Source: an uncultured Prevotella sp.
Lineage (GTDB): Bacteria; Bacteroidota; Bacteroidia; Bacteroidales; Bacteroidaceae
DNA: 49,269 nucleotides
Reading direction: 5' to 3'
Assembly: GCA_945787895.1 (NCBI GenBank)
Contig: CALZJQ010000006.1
Span: forward strand, 1-49,269
Positions 1 through 8,614 of this stretch are shown one piece after another (within the stretch, counting starts at the first letter, position 1; every line of letters begins with the position of its first letter). Under the pieces are notes generated by a model that was not told the DNA's origin, made no database searches, and saw only the letters and a program-made list of their open reading frames with translations. Position numbers and translations under genes: made by a program.

Positions 1-1197
1 CTTGCTGCCACTATAGGAACGGGAAACATCGTCGGAGTGGGAACAGCCATTGCGTTGGGCGGTCCCGGGGCTGTTCTGTGGTGCTGGCTTACTGGAGTCT
101 TCGGCATAGCCACGAAATACGGCGAGGGTCTTCTCGCTATAAAATACCGTGTAAAGACAGGTAACGGCAAGATGTCTGGCGGTCCGATGTATGCTCTCGA
201 ACGTGGCTTGGCTGATAATAGCAACGGTGTCAGGCGACATCTCTGGAAGATTCTTGCCATCTGCTTTGCCATATTCACTTCCATTGCCACCTTCGGAATA
301 GGTTCCACGGTTCAAGCCAATGCCATCTCTACGCTCAGTCTTGAGACGTATGGCATAGATCCAGTCATTGTGGGTGGGGTGCTTACCATTCTCGCAGCAG
401 CCGTCATAATGGGCGGAGTAAAGAGTATAGGCAGGGTGTGTGAGACACTTGTGCCGTTCATGGCATTGCTGTACGTATTTGGCTGCATCGTGATACTATA
501 CATCAATTCTTCATACGTCATCCCTGCAATAAAGCTGATTGTAGTGTCTGCTTTCAATCCCGAAGCAGCAGGGGGAGGCTTTGTTGGATCAACGATTATG
601 ACGGCTGCCAGATACGGCATAGCACGAGGACTCTTCTCCAACGAGTCGGGACTCGGTTCAGCTCCTATCGTAGCAGCAGCCGCACAGACAAGAAACCCTG
701 TAAGGCAGGCACTCGTCAGTTCATCGGGCACATTCTGGGATACTGTCGTCATCTGTGCGATGACAGGCGTGGTGATAGTGTCATCCGTAATAGCATATCC
801 TGATATCAACCTTTCTGACGGCGGCATACTGACAAAGATGGCTTTCTCCAAGATACCTTACATAGGAGAGCCTATCCTTACTTTCGGCTCGCTTACATTT
901 GCCTTCTCTACAATACTCGGTTGGAGCTACTACGGTGAGCGTGCCGTGGAGTATCTTGCTTCGAAGCGCTTCTTCCGTCATTGGACTACGCAGCATGTTG
1001 TCAATACCTATCGCGTGCTCTTCCTCATCACAGTATATCTCGGTGCCGTGATAAGCCTCGACCTGGTATGGAATCTTGCAGACATATTCAATGCCCTCAT
1101 GGCTTTGCCAAACCTCATCGCGCTCATCGCCTTGAACGGCATCATAGTGCATGAAACAAGAAAATACCTTTGGCGGAACCGACTTGACAGGGAGTAG
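1..1197 (+). CDS. Sodium:alanine/glycine symporter (AGCS family), 5'-truncated by window edge
   Basis: Inner-membrane carrier expected to import alanine or glycine with sodium. The reading frame is open from base 1, so the N-terminus lies upstream of the window; the visible part begins with GTGNIVGV and continues into a GGPGAV stretch, the glycine-rich signature near the N-terminus of the AGCS family. About 398 codons are visible, against roughly 450-480 for the family, so only the first part is missing. Repeated hydrophobic segments, a GGVKSIGRV loop and the motif SNESGLGSAPI, also conserved in the family, support the call. A GTG at 37 is an internal valine codon and not the start. A family-B intergenic hairpin follows directly. 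The exact amino acid carried cannot be told. Confidence 0.93.
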   Translation, partial: LAATIGTGNIVGVGTAIALGGPGAVLWCWLTGVFGIATKYGEGLLAIKYRVKTGNGKMSGGPMYALERGLADNSNGVRRHLWKILAICFAIFTSIATFGIGSTVQANAISTLSLETYGIDPVIVGGVLTILAAAVIMGGVKSIGRVCETLVPFMALLYVFGCIVILYINSSYVIPAIKLIVVSAFNPEAAGGGFVGSTIMTAARYGIARGLFSNESGLGSAPIVAAAAQTRNPVRQALVSSSGTFWDTVVICAMTGVVIVSSVIAYPDINLSDGGILTKMAFSKIPYIGEPILTFGSLTFAFSTILGWSYYGERAVEYLASKRFFRHWTTQHVVNTYRVLFLITVYLGAVISLDLVWNLADIFNALMALPNLIALIALNGIIVHETRKYLWRNRLDRE

Positions 1198-1204
1198 GAC
1201 TTTT

Positions 1205-1306
1205 TTTTATGAGGTATAAGGTTTTGAGGATATATGGTAGTGTGGGGAGATGATAATAAATCCTCGTAAACATCCTTGAAACCATAAAACCGAAAACCAT
1301 ATACAA
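1205..1306. repeat. Intergenic imperfect inverted repeat, family B (ATGAGGTTTTAAGGTT-like)
   Basis: Between the symporter and the flavodiiron gene the + strand reads as a degenerate G/T-rich repeat (GAGGTATAAGGTTTTGAGG, 1211-1229), a spacer, then an A/C-rich arm (ACCATAAAACCGAAAACCAT, 1281-1300) that is roughly its reverse complement. The same pattern recurs at 9755, 13406 and 32274. It could act as a transcript-end hairpin, but it is imperfect; that role is inference. Confidence 0.55.
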
Positions 1307-1331
1307 CAATACACATAAAATAACATCAACA

Positions 1332-2492
1332 ATGATCAACAACATCACACCAACAATCAAGTACATAGGAGTAGATGACAATGACATAGACCTCTTTGAG
1401 AGTCAGTATGTCGTACCCAACGGAATGTCATACAATTCCTATCTCATCGAAGACGAAAAGATAGCAGTCATGGACACTGCCGATGCCCGAAAGGGAAAAG
1501 AATGGTGGAAGAACCTTGAGGAGGCTCTCAACGGACGGACTCCCGACTACCTCGTGGTGCATCACATGGAACCTGATCATGCTTCTCTCATACAAGAGGT
1601 GGCAGACAGGTTTCCTAACATCAAAATAGTTACCTCCGAAAAGGCGGTGATGATGCTCGGACAATTCTTCCCAGAGAAGGATTTTTCAGCAAATGTCATG
1701 ATAATCAAGGAAGGTGACACTCTCTGTCTTGGTTCTCATACCCTGACCTTCTATGCCGCTCCTATGGTACACTGGCCTGAGGTAATGGTCAGCTATGATG
1801 CTCAAGACAAGGTGCTGTTCTCGGCAGATGGATTTGGAAAGTTTGGAGCTCTCTCTGCTGATGAAGACTGGGCTTGCGAGGCACGCCGCTATTATTTCAA
1901 TATTTGCGGGAAATATGGAGGACCTGTGCAGAAACTGCTGAAGAAAGCCGCAACCCTCGACATAGAGGTTATCTGCCCACTGCACGGACCTATCCTTAAG
2001 GAAAACCTCGGATATTACATCGGTCTGTATGATACATGGTCAAGTTACGGTGTCGAGACAGAGGGCGTGCTTATTGCATACGCTTCAATACATGGAGGAA
2101 CAAAGGTTGTGGCAGAGAAAGTGGCAGAGATGTTCCGTGAGAAGAATATAGGTAAGGTTGCAATCACCGACCTTTGCCGTGACGATATGGCTGAAGCTAT
2201 TGAGGATGCTTTCCGAATGAATCGCCTCGTCCTTGCAGCCGCAAGTTATGACGGCAGCGTATTCCCGCCAATGTACGACTTTATCCATCACCTTAAAATG
2301 AAGGCATTCCAGGGACGAAAAGTGGGCATCATCGAGAATGGATCATGGGCTCCTACGGCTGCAAAGACGATGAAGAAACTGCTTGAAAACTGCAAGGACA
2401 TTGAAATCGCAGAGCCTACTGTGACTATCTGGAGCCGCATGAAGCAGAGCGACATCCCTCAATTACAGGCTCTCGTGGATAGTATGTGCTAA
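1332..2492 (+). CDS. Flavodiiron protein (FprA-type O2/NO reductase)
   Basis: Cytoplasmic enzyme that reduces oxygen to water, or nitric oxide to N2O, protecting anaerobes. The N-terminal half is a metallo-beta-lactamase fold with the full diiron ligand set: H78-x-E80-x-D82, H147, D166 and H218. The C-terminal part from about residue 247 is a flavodoxin-like FMN domain opening with VLIAYASIHGGTKVVAEKVA. The protein is 386 residues, normal for a two-domain class A member without a fused rubredoxin or flavin reductase, so electrons must come from a separate rubredoxin not seen here. The start is the ATG at 1332, preceded by an A-rich leader. Neighbours are unrelated, so this is probably a single-gene unit. 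Whether O2 or NO is the main substrate cannot be told. Confidence 0.95.
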   Translation: MINNITPTIKYIGVDDNDIDLFESQYVVPNGMSYNSYLIEDEKIAVMDTADARKGKEWWKNLEEALNGRTPDYLVVHHMEPDHASLIQEVADRFPNIKIVTSEKAVMMLGQFFPEKDFSANVMIIKEGDTLCLGSHTLTFYAAPMVHWPEVMVSYDAQDKVLFSADGFGKFGALSADEDWACEARRYYFNICGKYGGPVQKLLKKAATLDIEVICPLHGPILKENLGYYIGLYDTWSSYGVETEGVLIAYASIHGGTKVVAEKVAEMFREKNIGKVAITDLCRDDMAEAIEDAFRMNRLVLAAASYDGSVFPPMYDFIHHLKMKAFQGRKVGIIENGSWAPTAAKTMKKLLENCKDIEIAEPTVTIWSRMKQSDIPQLQALVDSMC

Positions 2493-2548
2493 GGAGGGGA
2501 TAAACAGGCAGACCAAAAAAACATACCTTCATTAATGAAACATGACTC

Positions 2549-3364
2549 ATGAAGACAAGAAGTATCAGATTTGCAATACTCTTTTTTCTCCTTACACTGA
2601 CATTCCCTGCCGTGGCTCAGACTATTGTCCACCCATGGCAAGGAAAGAAAGTGGCATACTTCGGCGACTCCATCACTGACCCGAGGAACAAGGCTGGAAA
2701 GAAAAAGTACTGGGGACTGCTGCAGGAATGGCTCGGCATGACACCCTATGTCTATGCTGTAAGCGGAAGACAATGGGACGACATACCGCGGCAAGCTGAG
2801 AAATGCCATGCAGATCATGGCGACTCCATCGACGCTGTTATCATTTTCATCGGCACAAACGACTACAACAATGGAGTGAAGCTTGGGGAATGGTACTATG
2901 AAAAGGAAGAAAAGGTGATGTATGGTCATGGAAAACCCAAGGAAATGGTAAAGAGGATGCGGAGATACCCTTGTATGGATAAGGACACATATCGGGGAAG
3001 AATCAACATCGCCCTTGACAAGGTGAAGAAGATGTATCCGGAAAAACAGATTGTTCTGCTCACTCCCATTCACAGGCAGAACTTCCATGCCAATGAGAAA
3101 AATTGGCAATGCTCAGAGGATTACACGAACCAGTGCGGGGAATATATTGACGAATATGTAGAATCCGTGAAAGAGGCGGGCAATATCTGGGCAGTACCAG
3201 TCATTGATCTCAATGCTATCTGCGGACTCTTTCCGATTATTGATGAGCATGCAGGCTATTTCAACAATGCGGAGACTGACCGTCTTCATCCCAACGACAG
3301 CGGACACAGGCGTATTGCGAGAACGCTCATGTATCAGTTGCTGACGCTTCCATGTACGTTTTGA
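2549..3364 (+). CDS. Secreted SGNH/GDSL-family hydrolase
   Basis: Exported esterase or lipase-like protein of 271 residues. A signal peptide covers about residues 1-24 (hydrophobic core, then AVAQ). The SGNH blocks are visible: block I FGDSITD with S41, block III GTNDYNNG with N104, and block V DRLHPND with D244 and H247 completing the catalytic triad. Bacteroidota members often remove acetyl groups from polysaccharides, but the substrate cannot be read from the sequence. It begins 56 bases after the flavodiiron stop and is followed by a clear intrinsic terminator at 3516-3546. The unusual insertion after block III, rich in Lys and Glu (about residues 110-150), is not a standard part of the fold. 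Confidence 0.9.
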   Translation: MKTRSIRFAILFFLLTLTFPAVAQTIVHPWQGKKVAYFGDSITDPRNKAGKKKYWGLLQEWLGMTPYVYAVSGRQWDDIPRQAEKCHADHGDSIDAVIIFIGTNDYNNGVKLGEWYYEKEEKVMYGHGKPKEMVKRMRRYPCMDKDTYRGRINIALDKVKKMYPEKQIVLLTPIHRQNFHANEKNWQCSEDYTNQCGEYIDEYVESVKEAGNIWAVPVIDLNAICGLFPIIDEHAGYFNNAETDRLHPNDSGHRRIARTLMYQLLTLPCTF

Positions 3365-3515
3365 AGTAGGGTCAGTCGGTCAGCATGGTCTGGACTTTTT
3401 GCCATTGTCAAATCAGAGGGCTATATGATGACTCCTGATGACATGACAATGTGTTCGTTTTTTTTGAAAAATTTCTAAAATAACAATCTGTTTTTCCACT
3501 TAAATCTAAAAAAAA

Positions 3516-3546
3516 GGTAAGTAAATTCAATTTGCTTACCTTTTTT
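3516..3546 (+). terminator. Intrinsic terminator after the SGNH hydrolase
   Basis: A 12-bp stem (GGTAAGTAAATT at 3516-3527 with AATTTGCTTACC at 3529-3540, one T-G wobble) is followed by six T residues at 3541-3546. It is preceded by a run of A, so it could also work on the other strand. It lies 151 bases after the hydrolase stop and directly upstream of the next promoter, separating two transcription units. Confidence 0.85.
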
Positions 3547-3547
3547 G

Positions 3548-3578
3548 TTTGTCAATTAACTGAAAATAACTAATTTTG
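3548..3578 (+). promoter_or_regulatory. Bacteroidota-type promoter for the exporter operon
   Basis: A -33 box TTTG (3548-3551), 19-nt spacer and -7 box TAATTTTG (3571-3578) match the Bacteroidota consensus TTTG-N19-21-TAnnTTTG exactly. Transcription would begin near 3584, which rules out a TTG at 3576 as a start codon and places the ATG at 3642 first in the transcript. Confidence 0.85.
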
Positions 3579-3641
3579 CAAAACATAGGATATAGAAAGA
3601 AAAAGCTCAATAAAGAGACAAAAACACGTTACAGAAGAAAA

Positions 3642-4511
3642 ATGGTGAAAAAGATTATTATTCCATTGATTGTGATTCTCCTGGCTCTTGCCGGAGGCAT
3701 GGTTTACCTCTTCCTCTCTCTTGATGCTGAAAAGAAAGCCAACAAGGAGATGCAGGAACTCGCAGAACTCGACAAAAAAGAAATGGAGAATGAATATCAG
3801 GACTTCGCTAATCAATATAGCGAAATGATGACTAAGATTAACAATGACTCCATCATCGCACAACTGACACAGGAACAACTCCGCACGCAGCAACTCCTCA
3901 AGGAATTGCAGGAGACGAAATCCGCTGACGCAAGGGAGATAACGCGACTGAAAAAGGAACTGGCGAAGGTGCGCGCCGTACTCAGACAGTATGTCATTCA
4001 GATAGACTCCCTCAACCGCCTCAATGAGCATCTCACAGCGGAAAACAACAGGGTGAAGGCTGATCTTGAAGAGTCAAACAGAGTCAATGAAGCTCTGAAT
4101 GCCGACAAGGCTTCGCTGACGGAGAAAGTTGCCATTGCAGCGCAGCTCGATGCATCAAACATCAACTTTACTCCAATCAACAAGAAAGGAAAAGCTGAGA
4201 AAAAAGTGTCGAAGGCTAAACAACTGAAAATTGACTTTACTATAGCACGAAATGTCACAGCCCAAAGCGGGATGAAGACGGTTTATGTGCGCATTACTCC
4301 TCCAAACGGATCTACGCTTGCCGTAGGCACCTTGCAATATGAAAACAAGAAAATTCAGTACTCCATCAAAAAGCAAGTGGAATATAATGGCGAGGCAACT
4401 CCTGTCACCCTCTATTGGGACATACATGAGGTGCATTCGGCAGGCACGTATCATGTCTCAATCTTCTGCGATGGACAGATGATAGGTCAGAAATCTTTCA
4501 CAGTCAAGTAG
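3642..4511 (+). CDS. Membrane-anchored coiled-coil protein of unknown function
   Basis: No family recognised. The 289-residue protein has a short basic N-terminus, one membrane segment (about residues 4-26, IIIPLIVILLALAGGMVYLF) and then a long charged, heptad-like coiled coil to about residue 170. A C-terminal beta-rich domain of about 95 residues contains repeated hydrophobic strands ending MIGQKSFTVK. The start is the first ATG downstream of the promoter at 3548-3578; a longer frame from TTG 3576 would overlap the -7 box. Only 18 bases separate its stop from the TolC gene, so it is probably co-transcribed with the exporter. Its topology (anchor, periplasmic coil, globular end) could suit a periplasmic spacer or accessory factor for the exporter, but that is inference. 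Confidence 0.85.
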   Translation: MVKKIIIPLIVILLALAGGMVYLFLSLDAEKKANKEMQELAELDKKEMENEYQDFANQYSEMMTKINNDSIIAQLTQEQLRTQQLLKELQETKSADAREITRLKKELAKVRAVLRQYVIQIDSLNRLNEHLTAENNRVKADLEESNRVNEALNADKASLTEKVAIAAQLDASNINFTPINKKGKAEKKVSKAKQLKIDFTIARNVTAQSGMKTVYVRITPPNGSTLAVGTLQYENKKIQYSIKKQVEYNGEATPVTLYWDIHEVHSAGTYHVSIFCDGQMIGQKSFTVK

Positions 4512-4529
4512 TTTTCAGTCATCATAGGA

Positions 4530-6023
4530 ATGGACATAATCAGACTATTATCATTCATAGCTGCGGCAATATGCCTCGCATCACCGGCACATTCTCAGGT
4601 CTTGACTCTTGATTCGTGCCGTGCCCTTGCTCTGCAAAACAACAAGCAGCTGGGTATCTCACGGACAAAACAGCAGATGGCAACGCAGGCCAGAAAGGCT
4701 GCACGGACCAAAAGACTGCCACATATCGACGTGATAGGAGGGTGGATGCTGTCAAGCGACGAGATTTCAATCCTCAGTGATGAACAGAAAAGCAAACTGA
4801 CGAATATTGGAACGACGGCAGCTGGACAGATTGACCCAGACCAGATGAAAAACGCTCTGTCGCAGATGGCGCAGGCAGGTCACATCACTCCGGGCGCGGC
4901 TCAGGGATTCGGACAGTTGTCGCAGGGTCTCGTTGAGCAGTTGGCGGGTTTCGGCAATAATCTGGGCACTAACATAAAGAATGCTTTCCGTACCAATACC
5001 CGAAGCATCATAGTGGCAAGTGCCGTCATCAACCAGCCCGTTTACGTGGGAGGCGCAATCACTGCAGCAAACTGCATGGCTGACATTACGGAACGGATGG
5101 CGGGAATCAGCATTGATGCTATGGAGCAAAACGTGCTCTATGACATAGACCAGGCGTATTGGCTCGTTGTTTCGCTCAAGCAGAAGCGGCAGTTGGCAGA
5201 GAGTTATCTCAGTCTTGTCACAAAGCTAAATAGCGACGTTCACAAGATGATAGAGAATGGAGTGGCTACAAAGGCTGACGGACTGCAGGTGGATGTAAAG
5301 TCTAACGAGGCGGAAATGGCAAAGACGCAGGTGGATAATGGGTTGAGTCTTGCAAAAATGCTGCTGTGCCAGTTGTGCGGTCTTCCAATAGATGCTGACA
5401 TACGTTTGGCAGATGAGGACATCAAGGACATAAACGTGAGTGACATTGCTCAGCAATATGACCGCAATGCTGCTGAGATTCATCGCCCTGAACTGCGTAT
5501 TCTCAGCGATGCTGTGGCTCTCAGCGAACAGGCTACAAGGTTGTCACGTTCATCAATGCTTCCGCAGGTGATGCTGTCAGGAGGATACCTGCTGACAAAC
5601 CCCAACCTATTCAATGGCTATGAGAAGAGTTTTGACGGTATGTGGACTCTCGGACTCATGGTCCGTATCCCCGTATTGGACTGGGGGGAGGGAATGTGCA
5701 GGGTGAGAACATCCAAGTATGCCACGCAGATGGCGCGCTACGAACTGGAGGAAGCAAGGGAAAAGGTGAATCTTCAGGTTACACAGTATGAATACAAACT
5801 TCGTGAAGCCAACAAGAAACTCATCACTGCAGAAAAAAATATCATACGGGCAGAGGAAAACCTGAGATGCGCCAACCTCGGTTTCTCTGAGGGAGTGATG
5901 GACGCTACCCAAGTGATGGCGGCACAGACTGCATGGAATCAGGCACAGACGCAGAAGATTGATGCCCAGATAGAGGTGCGTCTTTGTGAGGCTGGAATGA
6001 AAAAGGCTCTCGGCGTCAGGTAA
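4530..6023 (+). CDS. TolC-family outer-membrane efflux channel
   Basis: Outer-membrane channel component of a tripartite exporter, 497 residues. A signal peptide is seen at about 1-22 (ending PAHSQ), followed by LTLDSCRALALQNNKQLGISR, the usual start of the OEP repeat, in pieces LTLDSCRALAL and NNKQLG. Two long helical repeats with the typical A/Q/N-rich coils are present; the second ends near LNLQ/VNLQVTQYEYKLREA and MDATQVMAAQTAWNQAQ. An insertion of about 80 residues rich in G, Q and N (residues 80-160) lies between the first helices and is larger than in E. coli TolC. It is followed by the HlyD-family adaptor and two ABC-2 permeases, so it should form the exit duct of that system. Confidence 0.93.
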   Translation: MDIIRLLSFIAAAICLASPAHSQVLTLDSCRALALQNNKQLGISRTKQQMATQARKAARTKRLPHIDVIGGWMLSSDEISILSDEQKSKLTNIGTTAAGQIDPDQMKNALSQMAQAGHITPGAAQGFGQLSQGLVEQLAGFGNNLGTNIKNAFRTNTRSIIVASAVINQPVYVGGAITAANCMADITERMAGISIDAMEQNVLYDIDQAYWLVVSLKQKRQLAESYLSLVTKLNSDVHKMIENGVATKADGLQVDVKSNEAEMAKTQVDNGLSLAKMLLCQLCGLPIDADIRLADEDIKDINVSDIAQQYDRNAAEIHRPELRILSDAVALSEQATRLSRSSMLPQVMLSGGYLLTNPNLFNGYEKSFDGMWTLGLMVRIPVLDWGEGMCRVRTSKYATQMARYELEEAREKVNLQVTQYEYKLREANKKLITAEKNIIRAEENLRCANLGFSEGVMDATQVMAAQTAWNQAQTQKIDAQIEVRLCEAGMKKALGVR

Positions 6024-6085
6024 TAACAGCAATCATTCTGAATAGGAAACATGTTATTGGAATAATCTAATCAAAAATAATAAAT

Positions 6086-7075
6086 ATGGATTCAGAAAAT
6101 TCACATCATAAGGGAATACTCCTTGCCGTGGCTGCGTTTGCCGCAATAATTGTCATCGTAGGCATTGTCGGCTACTTTACCATAGGCAACGAGTCTGAGG
6201 TAATACAGGGACAGGTGGATGTCTCGGAGTATCGAGTGTCAAGCAAAGTGCCAGGACGCATTCTTGAAATAAGAGTGAAAGAGGGAGATTATGTCCATGT
6301 GGGCGATACTCTCGCTATACTCGATGCGCCCGAGGTGGAAGCAAAGCGAATGCAGGCGCAGAGTGCGGAGAATGCTGCTTCGGCAATGAGTGACATGGCG
6401 CAGAACGGCGCGCGTCAGGAACAGATAAGGGCAGCCTACGAACTGTGGCAACAGGCGCAGGCAGGACTCACCATATCCCGCAAGTCATACGAACGCGTGC
6501 AGCGGCTCTTTGAGGAAGGAGTGATGAGCGAACAGAAAAGGGATGAGGCGTTTGCCAACTACAAGGCCATCGAAGCGCAGGAGAAAGCAGCCAAAAGCCA
6601 ATATGACATGGCTAAGAATGGTGCGAGAATTGAAGAGAAAAGGGCTGCAAGGGCACAGGTGGAACGTGCCAACGGGGCTGTCATGGAGGTTACCTCATAC
6701 ATCCATGAGACAATACAGACGGCACAGGCTGAGGGCGAGGTGAGCAATATCTTCCCAAAGGTGGGGGAACTCGTAGGTACAGGTTCGCCGATAATGACTA
6801 TCTCCATCATGTCCGACCTTTGGGGTACGTTCAACGTGCGTGAGGACCAACTGAACGGACTGAAGGCAGGCGACACCTTTACTGCCTTTATCCCTGCTTT
6901 CAACAAGGACATTGAGATGAAGGTGTCAAGCATTAAGGACCAGGGAAGCTATGCCACATGGAAGGCAACCAAGAGCAACGGACAGTATGACCTCAAGACT
7001 TTCGAGGTGAAGGCCCGTCCGGCAAAGACGTTTGACGGCCTGCGTCCGGGAATGTCTCTGGTAATAAGGAAATGA
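6086..7075 (+). CDS. HlyD-family periplasmic adaptor (membrane fusion protein)
   Basis: Links the inner-membrane permeases to the TolC channel. The 329-residue protein has an N-terminal membrane segment (about residues 10-30), then the split biotinyl-lipoyl domain (GRILEIRVKEGDYVHVGDTLA near residue 55, with the returning half at about 210-230), a helical hairpin rich in Ala, Gln and Glu (about 85-200), and a beta-barrel end with VREDQLNGLKAGD and LRPGMSLVIRK. The order and length fit the YbhG/EmrA-like adaptors. It begins 62 bases after the TolC stop and precedes the permeases by 164 bases, a gap filled by a repeat element. Confidence 0.93.
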   Translation: MDSENSHHKGILLAVAAFAAIIVIVGIVGYFTIGNESEVIQGQVDVSEYRVSSKVPGRILEIRVKEGDYVHVGDTLAILDAPEVEAKRMQAQSAENAASAMSDMAQNGARQEQIRAAYELWQQAQAGLTISRKSYERVQRLFEEGVMSEQKRDEAFANYKAIEAQEKAAKSQYDMAKNGARIEEKRAARAQVERANGAVMEVTSYIHETIQTAQAEGEVSNIFPKVGELVGTGSPIMTISIMSDLWGTFNVREDQLNGLKAGDTFTAFIPAFNKDIEMKVSSIKDQGSYATWKATKSNGQYDLKTFEVKARPAKTFDGLRPGMSLVIRK

Positions 7076-7225
7076 GCAGGTCACTGAATCGCTCAGTTGG
7101 TTTAGTTGTCTTGTTGTTTAGTGGTTTAGTGGTTTTGTTGATAGTTCCCCTCATTTGCGAGGACTATCAACTAAACAACAAGACAACTAAACCACCGAAG
7201 AAATTGAACCCTGCGAAACTTGAGT
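7076..7225 (-). repeat. Intergenic hairpin element with shared ends, family-A core (copy 1)
   Basis: Left arm 7096-7144 reads GTTTAGTTGTCTTGTTG-like tandem units; the right arm 7163-7196 is largely its reverse complement (CAACTAAACAACAAGAC). The loop contains a small CCTC/GAGG hairpin. Read on the minus strand the element begins ACTCAAGTTTCGCAGG at 7225, the same end as the elements at 8430 and 13524, and ends CTGAGCGATTCAGTGA, a weaker match to their other end. It sits inside the exporter operon between HlyD and the first permease and could modulate read-through. Confidence 0.7.
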
Positions 7226-7239
7226 AATATAATAACACA

Positions 7240-8397
7240 TTGAACATAATAAAAGTAGCGGCACGAGAAACGCAAGTTATCCTGAGACATCCCATATACC
7301 TTATATGTATGGTCTTGATGCCCATCGTTGTCACAGTCTTGTTCACGTCCATGATGGACAAAGGACAGCCTGTGGAGATGCCAGTGGGTGTGGTGGATAA
7401 TGACAATACCCCGACGACCCGAAAACTCATACGCACGCTCGATTCATTCCAGTCAACAAAGGTGGTGGCAAGATACCCAAGCGTGGATGAGGCAAGAAAG
7501 GCGATACAGAGAGGGGAGGTTTATGCTTTCGTGTATTTCCCCAGACATACTGCTGACGCACTGCTTGCCTCGCGTCAGCCCAAGATTTCGTTCTATTATT
7601 CCAACACGTCGCTGATGACAGGCACGCTGCTCTTCAAAGACCTGAAGACGATGTCGGTATTGGGTTCTGCCGCGGTAGGGCAGGCCACACTGTCGGCAAA
7701 GGGTGTCCCAGAGAATATGATCATGCCTATACTGCAGCCCATTGCCATAGATTTGCACACGATAGGCAATCCCTGGGTAAACTACAATATTTACCTGAGC
7801 ACGATGCTTGTACCGGGAGTCCTCCTGCTTTTCATCTTTCTCATTACTGCATACAGTCTCGGAACAGAACTGAAACACGGGACTGCCCGACAGCTGATGG
7901 CACTTTCAGGAGACAATGTCGTCGTTGCCATGGCGGGAAAGTTGCTTCCCCATACCCTGATATTCCTTTCAGTGATGTATATGCAGATGCTCTACCTCTT
8001 CGGAGTACTACATTTTCCGGCTCCGGGCGGTTTCTGGACCCTCGCTTTCCTCGGCTTCATCTCCGTCCTGGCCACGCAGGGACTTGGACTGTTCTTTTTC
8101 TCTCTCATACCCCATATGCGCATGGCGATGAGCATTTGCTCGCTCTGGGGCGTGCTGAGTTTCTCTATGGTAGGAAGCGCATTCCCCGTCTTCGCAATGG
8201 ACCCGCCCCTTCAGTTGCTCTCGTGGCTTTTCCCATTGCGGCATTACTATATGATTTATCAGTTGAATGTATTCAATCCTTTCCCACTCTCCGACTCATT
8301 ACCGCATATCTTGGCTCTCCTCGCTTTCATCATTGCACCTTTGCTCCTTGCTAAACGTCTTGGCAAGGTGATGAGGACTTATCAATATACTCCATAA
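7240..8397 (+). CDS. ABC-2 type transporter permease (first of two)
   Basis: Inner-membrane subunit of an ABC exporter, 385 residues. One N-terminal membrane segment (about 20-42) is followed by a large periplasmic domain containing PVGVVDNDNTPTTRKLIR, typical of the YhhJ/YbhS/YbhR subgroup, and then five membrane segments in the C-terminal half with the conserved ELKHGTARQLMAL motif after the third. The start is TTG at 7240: an in-frame stop lies at 7225-7227 and no ATG precedes the first membrane segment. No ATP-binding subunit is encoded next to it. Together with HlyD, TolC and the second permease it should export a hydrophobic or drug-like substrate that is not identifiable here. Confidence 0.92.
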   Translation: MNIIKVAARETQVILRHPIYLICMVLMPIVVTVLFTSMMDKGQPVEMPVGVVDNDNTPTTRKLIRTLDSFQSTKVVARYPSVDEARKAIQRGEVYAFVYFPRHTADALLASRQPKISFYYSNTSLMTGTLLFKDLKTMSVLGSAAVGQATLSAKGVPENMIMPILQPIAIDLHTIGNPWVNYNIYLSTMLVPGVLLLFIFLITAYSLGTELKHGTARQLMALSGDNVVVAMAGKLLPHTLIFLSVMYMQMLYLFGVLHFPAPGGFWTLAFLGFISVLATQGLGLFFFSLIPHMRMAMSICSLWGVLSFSMVGSAFPVFAMDPPLQLLSWLFPLRHYYMIYQLNVFNPFPLSDSLPHILALLAFIIAPLLLAKRLGKVMRTYQYTP

Positions 8398-8429
8398 TGC
8401 CTCATTCCGAAGGATTGGAAAAGAAAAAT

Positions 8430-8590
8430 ACTCAAGTTTCGCAGGCTTCAACTTGTCTTGTTGTCTTGTTGTCTTGTTGTTTGTCTGCGCAATAGAGTCG
8501 AATGCTATCAACAAAACAACCAAACAACCAAACAACAAGACAACCAAACAACAAGACAACTAAACCACTGAGCAAGTCACAGACTTGAGA
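8430..8590 (+). repeat. Intergenic hairpin element with shared ends, family-A core (copy 2)
   Basis: Begins ACTCAAGTTTCGCAGGCTTC and ends AAGTCACAGACTTGAGA, giving short terminal inverted repeats (CTCAAGT/ACTTGAG). Inside are a TTGTCTTG tandem arm (8452-8484) and a longer complementary arm of AACAACCAAACAAC units (8509-8566), separated by about 24 unrelated bases. It fills the gap between the two permease genes. The ends match those of the elements at 7076-7225 and 13377-13524. Confidence 0.75.
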
Positions 8591-8614
8591 AAGTTGAGAA
8601 AAATATCATAGCAC

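Noticed and set aside
312-1152. Long open frames on the minus strand inside the symporter gene.
   Set aside because: Peptides have no recognisable motifs and mirror the codon pattern of the plus-strand gene, which has clear family signatures.
3576-3641. N-terminal extension of the coiled-coil protein from TTG 3576.
   Set aside because: It overlaps the -7 box, so it would lie upstream of the expected transcription start; ATG 3642 also gives a proper membrane anchor.
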